This document shows, piece by piece, positions 32,643 through 44,677 of a stretch of 64,000 nt of DNA. The notes beneath the pieces are model-generated. The model saw only the letters and a program-made list of their open reading frames with translations. It was not told the origin of the DNA and made no database searches. How positions within the stretch are numbered: position 1 is the first letter of the stretch; the number at the start of each line of letters is the position of its first letter. This stretch comes from Moniliophthora roreri (Eukaryota > Basidiomycota > Agaricomycetes > Agaricales > Marasmiaceae): positions 186,001-250,000 of the forward strand of contig LATX02000215.1 of assembly GCA_001466705.2 (NCBI GenBank), given 5' to 3'. The position numbers were made by a program, and so were the translations under genes.

Positions 32643-34293
32643 ATGCAATCAGAAAAGTACAAACTTGTAAGTGACTCAATGAATACCGTAAACTATTCTA
32701 CTCACAAAGAATAAGACGGCTTCTTCTCAGAATGAAGATCAGTCACCATCCAATGTAGTAGCAGGTGTCCGCGAATCCAATTGTTGCTCTGCCTGCAAAG
32801 CTGATGTGCAGACATCTATCAATCTCATTCATGGGCCTCCAGATGAGATCTACGACCAATGTGCTCGTACCAATAACTGTCCTGCTGGCTTGGATTCGTT
32901 CAGGGAGGAGCTGAAAACAGCAAAAATCCATCTGGATCGATTAACTGCAACAATCGCTTTATTGGAGACGGAGCGGGCTCGTTTGAAAGGCATCGTGGAG
33001 AAGTATAGCGTCATCTTACATCCGATGCGTTCCATATCTCCAGATGCCTTACAGAGCATATTGAAGTCGTGTGTAGAACAATCCGAGCGGGAGGAACCTA
33101 AAAGCTCATTGGTACCGTCAGGTATGCCATGGGTATTAGGGCAGGTTTGCCGATACTGGCGAAGCACCGCATTATCGATGCCTCATCTTTGGACATCCAT
33201 CACTCTCGATATCGATAGCGTCAAGGTCCCGCAGCTTCAGATCAAGCTTCTCGGGTTGCAGATATATCGCTCACAGAATCTGCCGTTAACAGTGACGATC
33301 CACTGTAAATTGCGCGGAGACTATTCGAGTCATCCATTGGTGGTTCTGATTTGCACTCGCTCACAACAATGGCGTAGTTTGCGCCTCGGAGGCTCTGAAG
33401 ACGTGCTGCGTCCAATTTCTTTAGTCCGGGAGCTGCTTCCTATTTTAGAAAGCATGACCGTCGACTCCAGCCCTACTTCCAGGCCGGGAGAGGTGTGTCT
33501 CGAACCCGCCCCGGCATTACGATCTGTGACTTTACATGGATCCACTTCGATCAAACTACCTTGGCACCAAATAAAGTACTTCCAGTTGCGCCAGGGATCG
33601 ATACCTACATCCACCAATATAGACAGAGTTTGGACCGTCCTTGCACAACTATCCAACGTCGAAGTGGGGGATCTGTACATTGACAACATAGTCGGCCACC
33701 CTGCAACGTTCTCATCTCCTCGTCCAAGTTTCAATCATCTCACTACTTTAATCATTTCGAGTGGAACCCGCAATTCCGCCGCAACGGGCTTTATCGAACG
33801 GATCACGACCCCAAGCTTGAAGCAGCTGAAGATAACCGCACCATATTCCGGTTGGCGCGAGTTGCTCCAGTTAATTACACGTTCCTCGTGTAGATTGACC
33901 GAGTTATCCATCCGAGAGGCAGTCCTGAATTCAGAGAGCCAGTACATGTTGAATCTACTAGGCACACTTTGGGATCTGACGTCTCTTGAGTTAGGCATTG
34001 TTAGTGTCTCCCCAGGACGATCAATTGACGATCTCTTCTTCTTGTTTCAATTGAAAGTAGTCCCGCGTCTGGAGAAGCTCACTATCATACTATCCCCCTT
34101 CTTCCGATCATCACTCAGCGAAGATATTCTTCTCAATGCTTTGGAGTATCGATGGAATCTACACGAGGAGTTGGAAATAAACGGGTTACGCATTGTTACG
34201 CTAGAGATGCACTTCTACAACCCTAAGTCACGTAGTAGGCTGGAGGCCTTACGTGCTCAAGGATTAGTGGTTGTGACGAAGGATAACAATTGA
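32643..34293 (+). CDS. F-box/LRR protein, array member B
   Basis: Exon 1 is 32643-32666 (MQSEKYKL), the intron is 32667-32709 and exon 2 is 32710-34293 (535 residues). The order of parts is as in member A: CCSACKADV, LIHGPPDEIYDQCARTN, coil DRLTATIALLETERARLKGI, F-box-like VILHPMRSISPDALQSILKS, PWVLGQVCRYWRSTALSMPH. The LRR tail ends ALRAQGLVVVTKDNN. It is nearly identical to member C at 35461-37114, most differences being single substitutions, so the duplication is recent and both copies keep open frames. Confidence 0.88.
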
Positions 34294-34479
34294 ATGGAAA
34301 TTCGTTTGTAAGCTTTATGCCTTTAGCTGGCCTGGGGGCTGTAGAGAACATGGTCGAGGGAGGTTGTTCTGTGTTCTACCGAATATGTACATCATTTTTT
34401 GACTACCGAAAATAAAAGTCAGGTCGACAATTACAGTCCTGATTTCGTGGCAAGATCATCATGCTATCAAATTATTAGT

Positions 34480-35205
34480 CCTGTTTCTCAAGGACGGCTA
34501 TTCCCTGAAAACGTAAAACATCCAATTGACTGCAGGATTGGTAACCTTCTTATCCAAGGTCACAAAGCGTAGCTGGCTTACTCCTTTTTCTTCCATATTC
34601 ACCCATCGATATACGTTGACTTTGAGAACGCATATTGGACGATGGTAAGCGTCTTCATATGTGAGACTATTGGGGATGAAAAGACTGAAATATGGTCATT
34701 TTTAGCTCCTCCCGGAAAGAAACCACAGCAAACGAGTCCCAGTTCTAGACTTGTCAAACCCAGTACGGCAGCCAAGATCTTGTTCAAGGTATACTCGCTG
34801 CCTGATTCTACTTAGCATTGCGGTGGAGATGGATAACGTTTTGAGGTGGCAGTCTGAACGGGAAATGAAGGATAGCAACCCACACCAGCCTGAGAATGGG
34901 GAGACGAGCTTGAGCTGGTTGAGTTGTGCGTGCGGTCAGCCGCTCAATGAGGTTGACTGTCACAGAACGGCTCCGATTCCCGTAGGAGTAAGGTGGTGAG
35001 ACAGTCAAAACGTAGATTTGAGGGTGAAAGAATGCTCGCACCGAACGCCAACGCCGTGTCCTGGAGAATGTACACCGCATCATTAAAGTACAAGTCACAT
35101 ATCCCGATGCGGGACAGTTTTGTGAGAATGTCCCAGAATTTATCGGGGGGAAAGTCGGTAGAGTTGAACGTCCAATTAGGTAGTGTCAAGTGTGGATTAG
35201 AGAGC
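34480..35205 (-). pseudogene. Antisense F-box/LRR relic 1
   Basis: On the minus strand, fragments read TLPNWTFNSTDFPPDKFWDI, GICDLYFNDAVYILQDTALA, LTSLELGLVCCGFFPGGAKN and near the end LRFQGIAVLEKQD, separated by frameshifts. Only the LRR half is left. The same relic, less damaged in parts, lies after gene C at 37374-38230, so gene and relic were duplicated as one ~2.8 kb unit. Confidence 0.7.
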
Positions 35206-35460
35206 TGAATTTGTAGTTCAATGTATTATATATTCACAAGCTACACACCGCTAGTACGCTCAGACTAGAGAGATAGTGACTTGACTGAATTATTCCTACG
35301 TAGCCTGTTTTCAAATCTTTTGCTGAACATAACATGAACAACACGACTGAGGGCGACGCGCCAACCTCACGTGCTTGTCATGCATCAACTTGGGCCTGAG
35401 ACAATATCTCACGCCCATCTCTTATCGCATTACTCCCAACTTCTTGCACGCAGGCTACCC
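35206..35460 (+). promoter_or_regulatory. Conserved array leader, copy 3 (F-box C)
   Basis: Same module with CACGTG at 35368-35373, 93 bp before ATG 35461. It starts with AGAGCTGAATTTGTAGTTCA, the 3' end of an F-box relic, showing that the leader was carried together with a previous gene's tail. The upstream ATG at about 35335 gives a short frame that ends before the main ATG. Confidence 0.6.
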
Positions 35461-37114
35461 ATGCAATCAGAAAAGTACAAACTTGTAAGTGACTCATTGA
35501 ATACCGTAAACTATTCTACTCACAAAGAATAAGACGGCTTCAAGTTCTTCTCAGAATGAAGATCAGTCACCATCCAATGTAGTAGCAGGTGTCCGCGAAT
35601 CTAAATGTTGCTCAGCCTGCAAAGCTGATGTGCAGACATCTATCAATCTCATTCATGGGCCTCCAGATGAGATCTACGACCAGTGTACTCGTACCAATAG
35701 CTGTCCTGCTGGTTTGGATTCGTTCAGGGAGGAGCTGAAAACAGCAAAGACCCATCTGGATCGATTAACTGCAACAATCGCTTTATTGGAGACAGAGCAG
35801 GCTCGTTTGAAAGGCATCGTGGAGAAGTATAGCGTCATCTTACATCCGATGCGTGCCATATCTCCAGATGCCTTACAGAGCATATTGAAGTCGTGTGTAG
35901 AACAATCCGAGCGGGAGGAACCTAAAAGCTCATTGGTACCGTCAGGTATGCCATGGGTATTAGGGCAGGTTTGCCGATACTGGCGAAGCACCGCATTATC
36001 GATGCCTCATCTTTGGACATCCATCACTCTCGATATCGATAGCGTCAAGGTCCCGCAGCTTCAGATCAAGCTTCTCGGGTTGCAGATATATCGCTCACAG
36101 AATCTGCCGTTAACAGTGACGATCCACTGTAAATTGCGCGGAGACTATACGAGTCATCCATTGGTGGTTCTGATTTGCACTCGCTCACAACAATGGCGTA
36201 GTTTGCGCCTCGGAGGCTCTGAAGACGTGCTGCGTCCAATTTCTTTAGTCCGGGAGCTGCTTCCTATTTTAGAAAGCATGACCGTCGACTCCAGCCCTAC
36301 TTCCAGGCCGGGAGAAGTGTGTCTCGAGCCCGCCCCGGCATTACGATCTGTGACTTTACATGGATCTACTTTGATCAAACTACCTTGGCACCAAATAAAG
36401 TACTTCCAGTTGCGCTCAGGATCGATATCCACATCCGCCCATATAGACAAAATTTGGACCGTCCTTGCACAACTATCCAACGTCGAAGTGGGGGATCTGT
36501 ACATTGACAACATAATCGGCCACCCTGCAACGTTCTCATCTCCTCGTCCAAGTTTCAATCATCTCACTACTTTAATCATTTCGAGCGGAACCCGCAGTGC
36601 CGCCGCAGCGGGCTTCATCGAACGGATCACGACCCCAAGCTTGAAGCAGCTGAAGATAAACATACCATATTCCGGTTGGCGCGAGTTGGTCCAGTTAATC
36701 ACACGTTCCTCGTGTAAATTGACCGAGTTATCCATCCGAGAGGCAGTCCTGAACTCAGAGAGCCAGTACATGTTGAATCTACTAAGCACGCTCTGGGATT
36801 TGACGTTCCTTGAGTTAGGCTTTGTTCGTGTCTACCCAGGACGATCAATTGACGATCTCTTCTTCTTGTTACAATCGAAAGTGGTCCCGCGTCTGGAGAA
36901 GCTCACTATCATACTACCCGCCTTCTTCCGATCATCACTCAGCGAAAATATTCTTCTCAATGCTTTGGAGTATCGATGGAATCCACACGAGGAGTTGGAA
37001 ATAAACTCGTTACGCGTTGTTACGCTGGAGATGCACCTCTCTAACCCCGACTCACGTAGTAGGTTGGAGGCCTTACGCGCTCAAGGATTGGTGGTTGTGG
37101 AAAAGGATAACTAG
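35461..37114 (+). CDS. F-box/LRR protein, array member C
   Basis: Exon 1 is 35461-35484 (MQSEKYKL), the intron is 35485-35527 and exon 2 is 35528-37114 (536 residues). It is the near twin of member B. The N terminus has one extra codon (TASSSQNED against TASSQNED), then CCSACKADV, coil DRLTATIALLETEQARLKGI and F-box-like VILHPMRAISPDALQSILKS. The LRR tail ends ALRAQGLVVVEKDN. Differences from B are concentrated in the last third (for example FVRVYPGRS against IVSVSPGRS), where ligand contact in LRR proteins would be expected. Confidence 0.88.
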
Positions 37115-37373
37115 TAATTGAATGGAAATTCGTTTGTAAGCTATATGCCTTTGGCTGGCCCGGGGGCTATAGAAACCATGTGACGCTGGTCGAGGGAGGA
37201 CATTCTGTGTTCTACCGAATATGTACACCATTTCTTGACTACCGAAATTAAAAGTCAGATCGACAATACTTCTTTACAACCAATATAGAGGTAAACTGGT
37301 GGAGCAGCCCCATACGAGCTTTGAGTCCATGGAACCAGTCCTGAATTTGCGACAAGATCATCATACTATCAAA

Positions 37374-38230
37374 TTAGTCCTGTTTCCCAAGGACAACCAT
37401 TCCCTGAAAATATAAAATATCCAATCCACTGCATGACGCAGGACTGGTAACCTTATCCAAGGTCACAAAGCGTAGCTGGCTTACTCCCTTTTCTTCCGTA
37501 TTCACCCATGGATATTCCAAAGCATCAAGTAGGACAGTATCGGTACTATACATTGACTTTGAGAACACATATTGGACGATAGTAAGCGTCTTCAGGTGTG
37601 GGACTACTGGGGATGAAAAGTAAAATCCGGTACGGCAGCTCAAGGTATACTCGCTGCCTGATTCTAGCATTGCGGCGGAGATGGATAACGTTGTCAGGTG
37701 GCACGTCGAACGAAAAATGAAGGATAGCGACTCGCGCCAGCCTAAAAATGGGGAGATGAGCTTGAGCGTGATTAAATTGGGCGTGGTCAGCCGCTCAATG
37801 AAGTTGGCTGTTACAGCACGGTTGCGATTCCCATAGGAGACGATTAAGGTGGTGAGACTGTCAAAGCGTAAATTTGGTGAAAGAATGCTTGTACCGAACG
37901 CCAATGCTGTGCCCTTGGGGATGTACATCACATCATCAAAGTACAAGTCACATACTTCGACGCGAACAGTTTTGTGAGGATGTTCCAGAATTTATCGGGG
38001 GAAAAGTCGGTAGAGTCGAACGTCTGATTAGGTAGTGTCAAGTGTGGGTTTCATTTGAAACGGAAGTGCTTGATTTGGTGCCAGGGTAGCTTTATCAAGG
38101 TGGATCCCGCGTACAAAGGGATCGATTCCAACTTGGGAGCGAATTCAAAGCATGTTTGCACACTGAGAGCGGACGCGCTGGATCCGATCAAGTCGATGGA
38201 CATGCTTTCTAAATTGAGAAGCAGTCCTCA
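37374..38230 (-). pseudogene. Antisense F-box/LRR relic 2
   Basis: The minus strand reads NLESMSIDLIGSSAS, LIKLPWHQIKHFRFK, LTLPNQTFDSTDFSPDKFWN, then, after a frameshift, VCDLYFDDVMYIPKGTALAF and 190 open codons to YFQGMVVLGKQD. The F-box part is absent. It is the duplicate of the relic at 34480-35205. The long remaining open frame shows that it is young or was alive until recently. Confidence 0.7.
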
Positions 38231-38235
38231 AAGTT

Positions 38236-38400
38236 CACACTGATACTGTTCTTCTTGATGTTTTGAGATATCGATGGAAGTTAAGGTTTGTCAGTTTGGA
38301 TAGAAAGACTAAGGGTCCAGCCTCGCGCAGTAGATTGGACGCTTTAGTCACTCAAGAATTGGTTGTCGTCGAGAAAGAGAGCTGGATTTGTAGTTCAATG
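38236..38400 (+). pseudogene. F-box/LRR 3' tail fragment
   Basis: A plus-strand fragment of the last ~45 codons of an F-box gene: YRWKLRFVSLDRKTKGPASR then LDALVTQELVVVEKES. The usual stop codon is changed to TGG. It matches the end of the relic at 30300-30449 and leads into the fourth leader copy. Confidence 0.65.
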
Positions 38401-38633
38401 TTTTATATAACAACAAGCTACACACCGCAAGTACGCTCAGAGATAGTGACTTGACTGAATTATTTCTACGTAACCTGTGTACAAATCTTCTGCTGAACAC
38501 AACATGAACAACACGAAGTGAGGCGACCGTGACGCGTCAACCTCACGTGCTTGTCATGCATCAAGGGCCTGAGACAATTTCTCACGCCCATCTCTTATCG
38601 CAGTACTCCCAACGTCTTGCACGCAGGCTACCC
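38401..38633 (+). promoter_or_regulatory. Conserved array leader, copy 4 (F-box D)
   Basis: Same module, with CACGTG at 38544-38549, 90 bp before ATG 38634. The upstream ATG frame is cut to ATGAACAACACGAAGTGA. Confidence 0.6.
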
Positions 38634-40333
38634 ATGCAAACAGAAAAATACAAACTTGTAAGTAACTCATTGAATACCGTAACACCATTCTACTCACAAA
38701 GAAGAAGACGGCTTTCTCTCAGAACGAAGATCAGTCATCGCCCGATGTAACAGATGGCCGCGAATCCAAATGTTGCCCAGCCTGTAAAGCCGATGTCTAC
38801 ACATCGAGAAACCTCATTCATGGCCCATCTGAAGAAGTCTACAACCAGTACGCACGTAGCAATAGCTATCCTACCGGCTCAGATACCTTCAAAGAGGAAT
38901 TCGAAGCAGCAAAGATCAACCTAGATCGATTGACTGCGACAATCGCTTTATTGGAGGCGGAGCGAGCTCGTTTGAAAGGCATTGTGGAGAAGTATAGCGC
39001 TATTTTACATCCGCTGCGCGCTATGTCCCCAGAGGCTTTGCAGAGCATATTCCAATCGTGTGTAGAATGTTCCGAGCAGGAGGAGCCTCGCCCTAAAAGC
39101 TCATTGGTACCGTCAGGTATGCCATGGGTATTAGGACAGGTTTGCCGGTATTGGAGAAACTTGGCGCTATCGACATCTCATCTCTGGACATCCGTCGTTC
39201 TAGACATTCGGGTCCAATCGCACGACCGCAAAACCCAGCCAATCTCCTCTCAGACCTTGCTTCTGGGTCTGCAGACATATCGCTCACAGAATCTTCCGTT
39301 AACCGTGACGATCTACTGTGAACGACTCAAAGACTACTCAAATCATCCATTGATGGTCTTGATATGTGCTCGTTCACAACAGTGGCGAAGTTTGCGCATC
39401 GAAGGCCATGCAGACATGCTGCGTGGCCCAATGTCCTCTGTTCGGGGGCTACTTCCTTCTTTAGAAAGTATGTCCATTGACTTGACAGATGGCGGTTCCT
39501 ACTCCAGGCCAGATGAGATGGAGCTGGCACCAGCATTACGGGCTCTCACTTTGCATGGCTTTACTTCGATCAGGCTGCCTTGGCACCAAATAAAGTACTT
39601 CCAGTTACGATCTTCACGCGAGAGATCAAAACTGGTGTCTACTGCCTATACGGATCGAGTCATGACAACTCTTAACCAACTATCTGATGTCGAAGTATGC
39701 GATCTGCACTTTGACAACGAAATCGAAAGCAATTTGTACACGAGCCTCTCACTCTTCCAAGCCCGTCATCTAAATTGCAATCACCTCACCTCGCTCACTA
39801 TTTCGGCCAGTTCGTGGTGTTCAGCACCAAACTTCATTCGACGGATAACAGCGCCCAAACTAAACAGTTTGAAGATAACCACACCTTTTTCTGGCTGGGA
39901 CCAATTGCTCTGGTTAATTTCGCGTTCTTCGTGTAAATTGACCGAGTTATCCATTCGAGCAGCGGAACGGGACTCATGCAACGAATACGTGTTAAATGTG
40001 TTCTCCAGTGTTCGGGACTTGACGTTCCTTGAGCTGGGCTTCCGTGACACATTGATACCAGGGCAAGGCGAGGAACTCATCTCGTTGTTATCGTCGCCTG
40101 TGCTTCCGCGTCTGGAGAAACTCTCCATCATACAATCATCCAGCTCTCGATCACCATACAGTGATGGCGTTCTGCTCAACGCCTTGGAGTATCGATGGAA
40201 TCCACCGGAGGGATCGGGAGTAAACAGGCTACGCGTTGTTACGTTGGGGATGAAGGTTATTGATCCTGCCTCGCGCAGGAGATTGGAAGCATTGCGTGCT
40301 GAGGGATTGGTGGTTGTGGAGAAGGATAACTAA
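38634..40333 (+). CDS. F-box/LRR protein, array member D
   Basis: Exon 1 is 38634-38657 (MQTEKYKL), the intron is 38658-38701 and exon 2 is 38702-40333 (551 residues). It shows CCPACKADV, LIHGPSEEVYNQYARSN, coil DRLTATIALLEAERARLKGI, F-box-like AILHPLRAMSPEALQSIFQS and PWVLGQVCRYWRNLALSTSH. The LRR tail holds LPWHQIKYFQLRSS and ends ALRAEGLVVVEKDN. It groups with member A, while B and C group together. The order A-B-C-D therefore suggests duplication of an A/B-type pair followed by a B-to-C copy. Confidence 0.88.
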
Positions 40334-41071
40334 TTGAACAGAGATCCATTTGTAAGTTTTGTGTCTTTGGCCAGGGCTGTGGAAGCACGTAACGCTAGTC
40401 GAAGGAGGTTATTCTGTGTTCTACCGAATATGTGCGTCGCTTTTTGATTATGTACCGAAAACAAAAAGTCGGATCGACAACAATTCTTAACAACCAAGTC
40501 GCAACAAGATCATCATGCTATCAAATTAGACCTGTTACCATTCCTTGAGAACGTAAAACATCCAATTTACTGCATGACTTCGAACTTTCTTATCCAAGGT
40601 CACAAAGCGTAGTATTGATTCGAGTAACCTACTCACAGCTTTCATATGGATTGAGTGACCTGGACGCCTGGCAGGCGGAAGCATAAACTGACGTGAGAAA
40701 TTATCCGCGTTCTAGGTCTTCGGGTCAAGTTCGGACCAGCCATTTTCCATGAACCACGACGTTCGCTGTCGAGCACAACCTCTGCAATTTTCTTAACACT
40801 CTGACCGCATATCGATGAACAGGACACTGGAAAGTTACTACGAGTCAAATTATGACACGCGTTGTGCATCACGGCACGCCAGCATATTTACTCCCCAGTT
40901 TCCAATATCTGCTCGACATTTGTCGCTCGTTCCGAACCCTCCTGATCTCTCGTTTCCGCAGGGATACAAGTCCGTCAGCGTCTATGACGTTCCAGTATTG
41001 CTAATACTTGGAGTATATATTCCTCAACCCAGTCCCAAACTATTCAGAATGCATCCAAATCATAAATCGAA
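40334..41071. other. 3' flank of F-box D and intergenic
   Basis: The first ~150 bp resemble the 3' flanks of genes B and C (TTCTGTGTTCTACCGAATATGT shared). No gene was seen after that. Confidence 0.45.
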
Positions 41072-42306
41072 ATGCCTATCCAGGTTACATCGCTGCCCGG
41101 GTAGCCCGTATCTTCCATACAATTATTGGGACTGTTAGGAGTGATGGCAAAGGAAAAGTGCTCAATTTTTGGAAAGTTAGGGTACAGAAAGGAGAAGTTT
41201 AGGTGGTTGATTGCCGAGGATATCTCAAAGGTAAGCACATATTTTCTTGTGCTGGTAGATGCTAATGACATCGCCAGAACGTAGGAAGGCGCAAAGCTGT
41301 TGAAGGTGTCGATGCGATTACTCATGTTGCTAGCCCCTTTCATTCTAATGCTGGTGATCCTCAGGGTCTTGTTTCCTCTCGTCGTTTTCGTTTCAATCCA
41401 CGAGGGGCCGACGATCGTTTATGGTTCGTTTCATCAGAGTTCATTCGACCACTGGAATACTGGATAGGGCTCACAAGTTTAGGCACATTTCAGCCTTCTC
41501 ATTCTCGCTCGCGTACGTGTTCCGTAATACTGATCCGCATGCTAATCATTACTAGAACCAACGTTCGCCGCACCTCGTTCACCGCTGCTGTCCGGAACCA
41601 ATACCCAGAACCAGTCCTCATTGATGAAAACATCTGGGCAGAGCAATGCGTCAAGAATGTGTCGCTTGTGGCAAAGTGCTGTGCGAGCAAGGCTTTGGCT
41701 GAGAAAGGTAGGCTGCTTCTTTCAGACAAGGGCAGAGTCTTAACGGGAAGATACACCTAGCCGCATGGAAGTACATAGACGACCATAAATCCGAGCTGAA
41801 CTTTGACATTGCAACGCTCAACCTGCCGATGGTGTTTGGACCTGTATCACGTCACCCAATGGATTAGGCACACAGGCTAGAGAATGGGTTATGACCATTA
41901 CTACGACTGATCCGGATGCTGCTGGAAAGGATGTTGCTGCGCTTACTGCGAAAGGCTTGTCGTGAGGGATTTGGCGGAAGCACATGCGAGGACTTTGGAG
42001 CGAGAAGAAGCGGGCGGCGAGAGTTTTATTTTTGGTCATGGTCCAGAGTGTTGGCAAGAATAGCGTGCGTGTTTCGTTTCTTCTCGGCTGTGAATCTTCC
42101 GAGTTGTGCTGACTATTTTTGCAGTTGACACGGTCAATTCGCTGACGCCGAGACCCTCTCGTCCGCTGGTGAAAGGTAAAACTGGATCGGATAAGGACGT
42201 CGAGCCCTACTACAATGCGAAAGGAAGAGGTGCGCCAGGGGAACTATGGAGGTATCATAATATGGAGGAGACGGCGAGAGATACGTTGAATGAGAGAAGC
42301 TGGTAA
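41072..42306 (+). pseudogene. Dead extended-SDR ketoreductase (dihydroflavonol-reductase-like)
   Basis: Pieces in order match NAD(P)-dependent extended short-chain reductases: PGYIAARVARIF and GTVRSDGKGKVLNF (from the Rossmann fold), EKFRWLIAEDISK, AVEGVDAITHVASPFHSNAG, TNVRRTSFTAAV, DENIWAEQCVKN, ASKALAEKG, AWKYIDDHKSELNFDIATLN then LPMVFGPVSRH, VRDLAEAHARTLEREEAGGE and a C terminus VEPYYNAKGRGAP then METARDTLNERSW-like text. The pieces lie in different frames. The Gly-rich start is incomplete, and a stop follows VFGPVSRHPMD. The usual Y-x-x-x-K is replaced by CASKALAEK. It was probably a carbonyl or ketone reductase of secondary metabolism. Confidence 0.7.
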
Positions 42307-42848
42307 ATGAATGGAATGAAAAGTACAACAAGCACTCTTTGTACATGTACAACTAACTATGAAAATGTGAAACCAATGTACAATCGAGTTTTAGTTCGCT
42401 GCACTTGGGGCGAAGATTCCAAACGGGGAATCATTTCTCATCGCCTGCTGACCTTACTTCCGAACAACCATCTGAGATTTGGCAGGTCTCCGCACCCACG
42501 TTCCCTCGGGAATTCAGAGCCTCAGGATAATGATTCCGCCTTTCCCTAGCTCGCAGGTAAACTTTAGGCGCTTCCAGTTCAAACAATGGACATTTTACCT
42601 TGGGCCTCTTCGCGTACACTGGACAATACCATCAGAACCTCATTGTGATTATTGTGATGCTCATCGCAGCATTCATGAACCCACGGTGCCACGGTGCAAA
42701 CACGTTTTCGTCTAGGCAGACCGGCCGGGTTCTCTCAAAACCATATATAGCCAGCTATGTGACCAAAGCCCTTGTCTTTTCAACTTTTGGCTCACTACAT
42801 AGCATGCAAGGAAGTGTATAAAGGATTCAACTCGTTCCCTTCTACGAC
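42307..42848. other. Intergenic, promoter of the coiled-coil gene
   Basis: No gene seen. The TATA box is listed separately. Confidence 0.5.
42817..42822 (+). promoter_or_regulatory. TATA box
   Basis: TATAAA 27-32 bp before ATG 42849, which implies a very short leader, as for other family members. Confidence 0.55.
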
Positions 42849-44677
42849 ATGGACTCCCGTATTTCCCTCTTCAACGACGACGCGACTGTGACCCCTACGA
42901 GGGCTATTTTTTACCCAGAAGAGCAGTCAAAGACTACGGTATGTCTCCTTTCATGGTACCCCTCTTAGTTGCTATATCAACACCATATACATATACTGAT
43001 GACTTTCCGTACAGGCCGAATCCCGATTCACAATCATTGACGACACCGAAGAAGACGAAGAAACCCAACCTTCGTCCGGTTTCAACTCTGAAGAGGAATC
43101 CGAACTAGAAAGCGACCTGTCAGAATCAGTATGTTTGAATGTTCTAATAAGCACTTTATCATTCTAACAAACACGTTGCGTTTCGGGTGTGTCAGGATTC
43201 TGATTTTCACTCACTCGCCGCCGAGGAAACAGGACACGTTGTGCCAGCTGAACCCGTCTCCGATACCTCTCCCTCTCTTCTTCCTACCGCCATGTCCCAT
43301 GCCATCAACTCCGACTCCGTTTCAAACCCGTCCGAAGAAACCGTAGCCCCCACGGTAGCACACATCACGACAATTCCAACACTATCGTTAACATCCATCG
43401 AAACCAAACTAGACATCCTCATCGCCGATTTTGCTTCGCTCTCGTCCTTGGCTCTCACTGATACCCAAGCTCAAAAACGTATCAAAGAGCTCGAACGAGT
43501 TGTCGATGCCCACTCACGCATTCTCGCTACTGAACGTGCTTGGGCTGCCAAATTGGAAACGGACCTTGAAGAAACTTTGGGCGTTTCAAATCGGTTGAAG
43601 GAGGAGAATGAGATGTTGGAGTTGAGGGTTCGGGAATTGAAGGCGGCGGCCAAGGTTGATGAGAGGCGAGAGGCTGAGGAGACGAGAAGAATGGTACAGA
43701 GGTTAGAGAGGGAGAAGAGAGAATTGGTTGTGAAGGTTGAAGAGCTTGAGGGACGTACGAGGTTGACTGACGACAAGCGAGAGCTAGAGTTGGTGGAGGT
43801 CCGGAAGGAGCTTGATGCTTCGTTACTCGAAGTTTCTCAGTTGACCGAGGCTCTCGCCGCCAAGGAGCGGGATTCCTTAGACCTTGAGAACAAATTATCG
43901 CAAGTCGAACGTCATCGCTCACAGCTGGATCAAGAGCGGACTGCTCTTCGCCTAGAGCTCGGAGAGCAAAATCTCGCGGCCTCGAAGCTTAGTGCGGACC
44001 TAGAGAAGACTCGAAGTGACGTTAATCAACAGAAGCGAGACCTGGAGTCTTTAGCGGTTGCCATGGCACAGCTGTCTTCGGATCTCGAGGCGAAAACCAG
44101 GGCAGTCGAGCTGGCCGAGAAGCGCCTGCAGGAAAGGGACGCGAGGTACAATAGTCTGGACATCGAGTACAAGAAGGAACGCTTTGCATGGGCCAAGGAG
44201 AGGCAGGAGTATAACAAGTCCTTGGAATGCTTGAAGCGTCGGGAAAAGGAATTGGACAGTCTTGTGGCCAACAAGATTGCACTCCAGGCAGACCTTGCAG
44301 AGGCATTGAAGGAGAAGGAGGCGTTGGGGCAGCTTCATACCAAGATGAAGGAGGAGAAGGAGACGTTACGACGTTCTTTAGGAGAAGACAACGTCAAGCT
44401 CACCCGTCAACTAGATTCTGAACGAGTCTCACGCCGGGAGGCTGAACGGCGACTTCATACGACAGCGCAGGAAATTGACGAGCTGAAGCGGGAAGTTTTA
44501 GGTTGGCGGACGTCATATGATGACGTCAAGGCAGTTGCGGAGGAAAGGATACGTACTCTGGAACAGTCGCTGAAAGCTAGCGAAACAAAGGCTAGTGAGT
44601 TGGAGAGTCAGAAGGTAGAGTGCCGCCCTCGCACGAAGAAGCGGTACTCTGTAGGAGATTGGGGAGATTGGTTTTGA
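42849..44677 (+). CDS. Long coiled-coil family protein
   Basis: Three exons in phase: 42849-42938 (MDSRISLFNDDATVTPTRAI...), 43015-43128 (acidic, DDTEEDEETQPSSGFNSEEE) and 43196-44677, for 561 residues. After a Ser/Thr-rich linker comes LSLTSIETKLDILIADFASL, the clearest copy of the family motif. An almost uninterrupted coil of about 430 residues follows (for example ELEVVRKEL-like heptads, LAEALKEKEALGQLHTKM). It ends with a basic tail (RPRTKKRYSVGDWGDWF). There is no motor, membrane or catalytic domain. The length and regularity suggest a structural rod or tether. The function is unknown. It sits between the dead reductase and a secreted protein gene. Confidence 0.85.

Noticed and set aside
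44051..44338. Minus-strand frames inside the coiled-coil gene at 42849-44677
   Set aside because: They are shadows of a continuous 494-codon exon with clear heptads on the plus strand.
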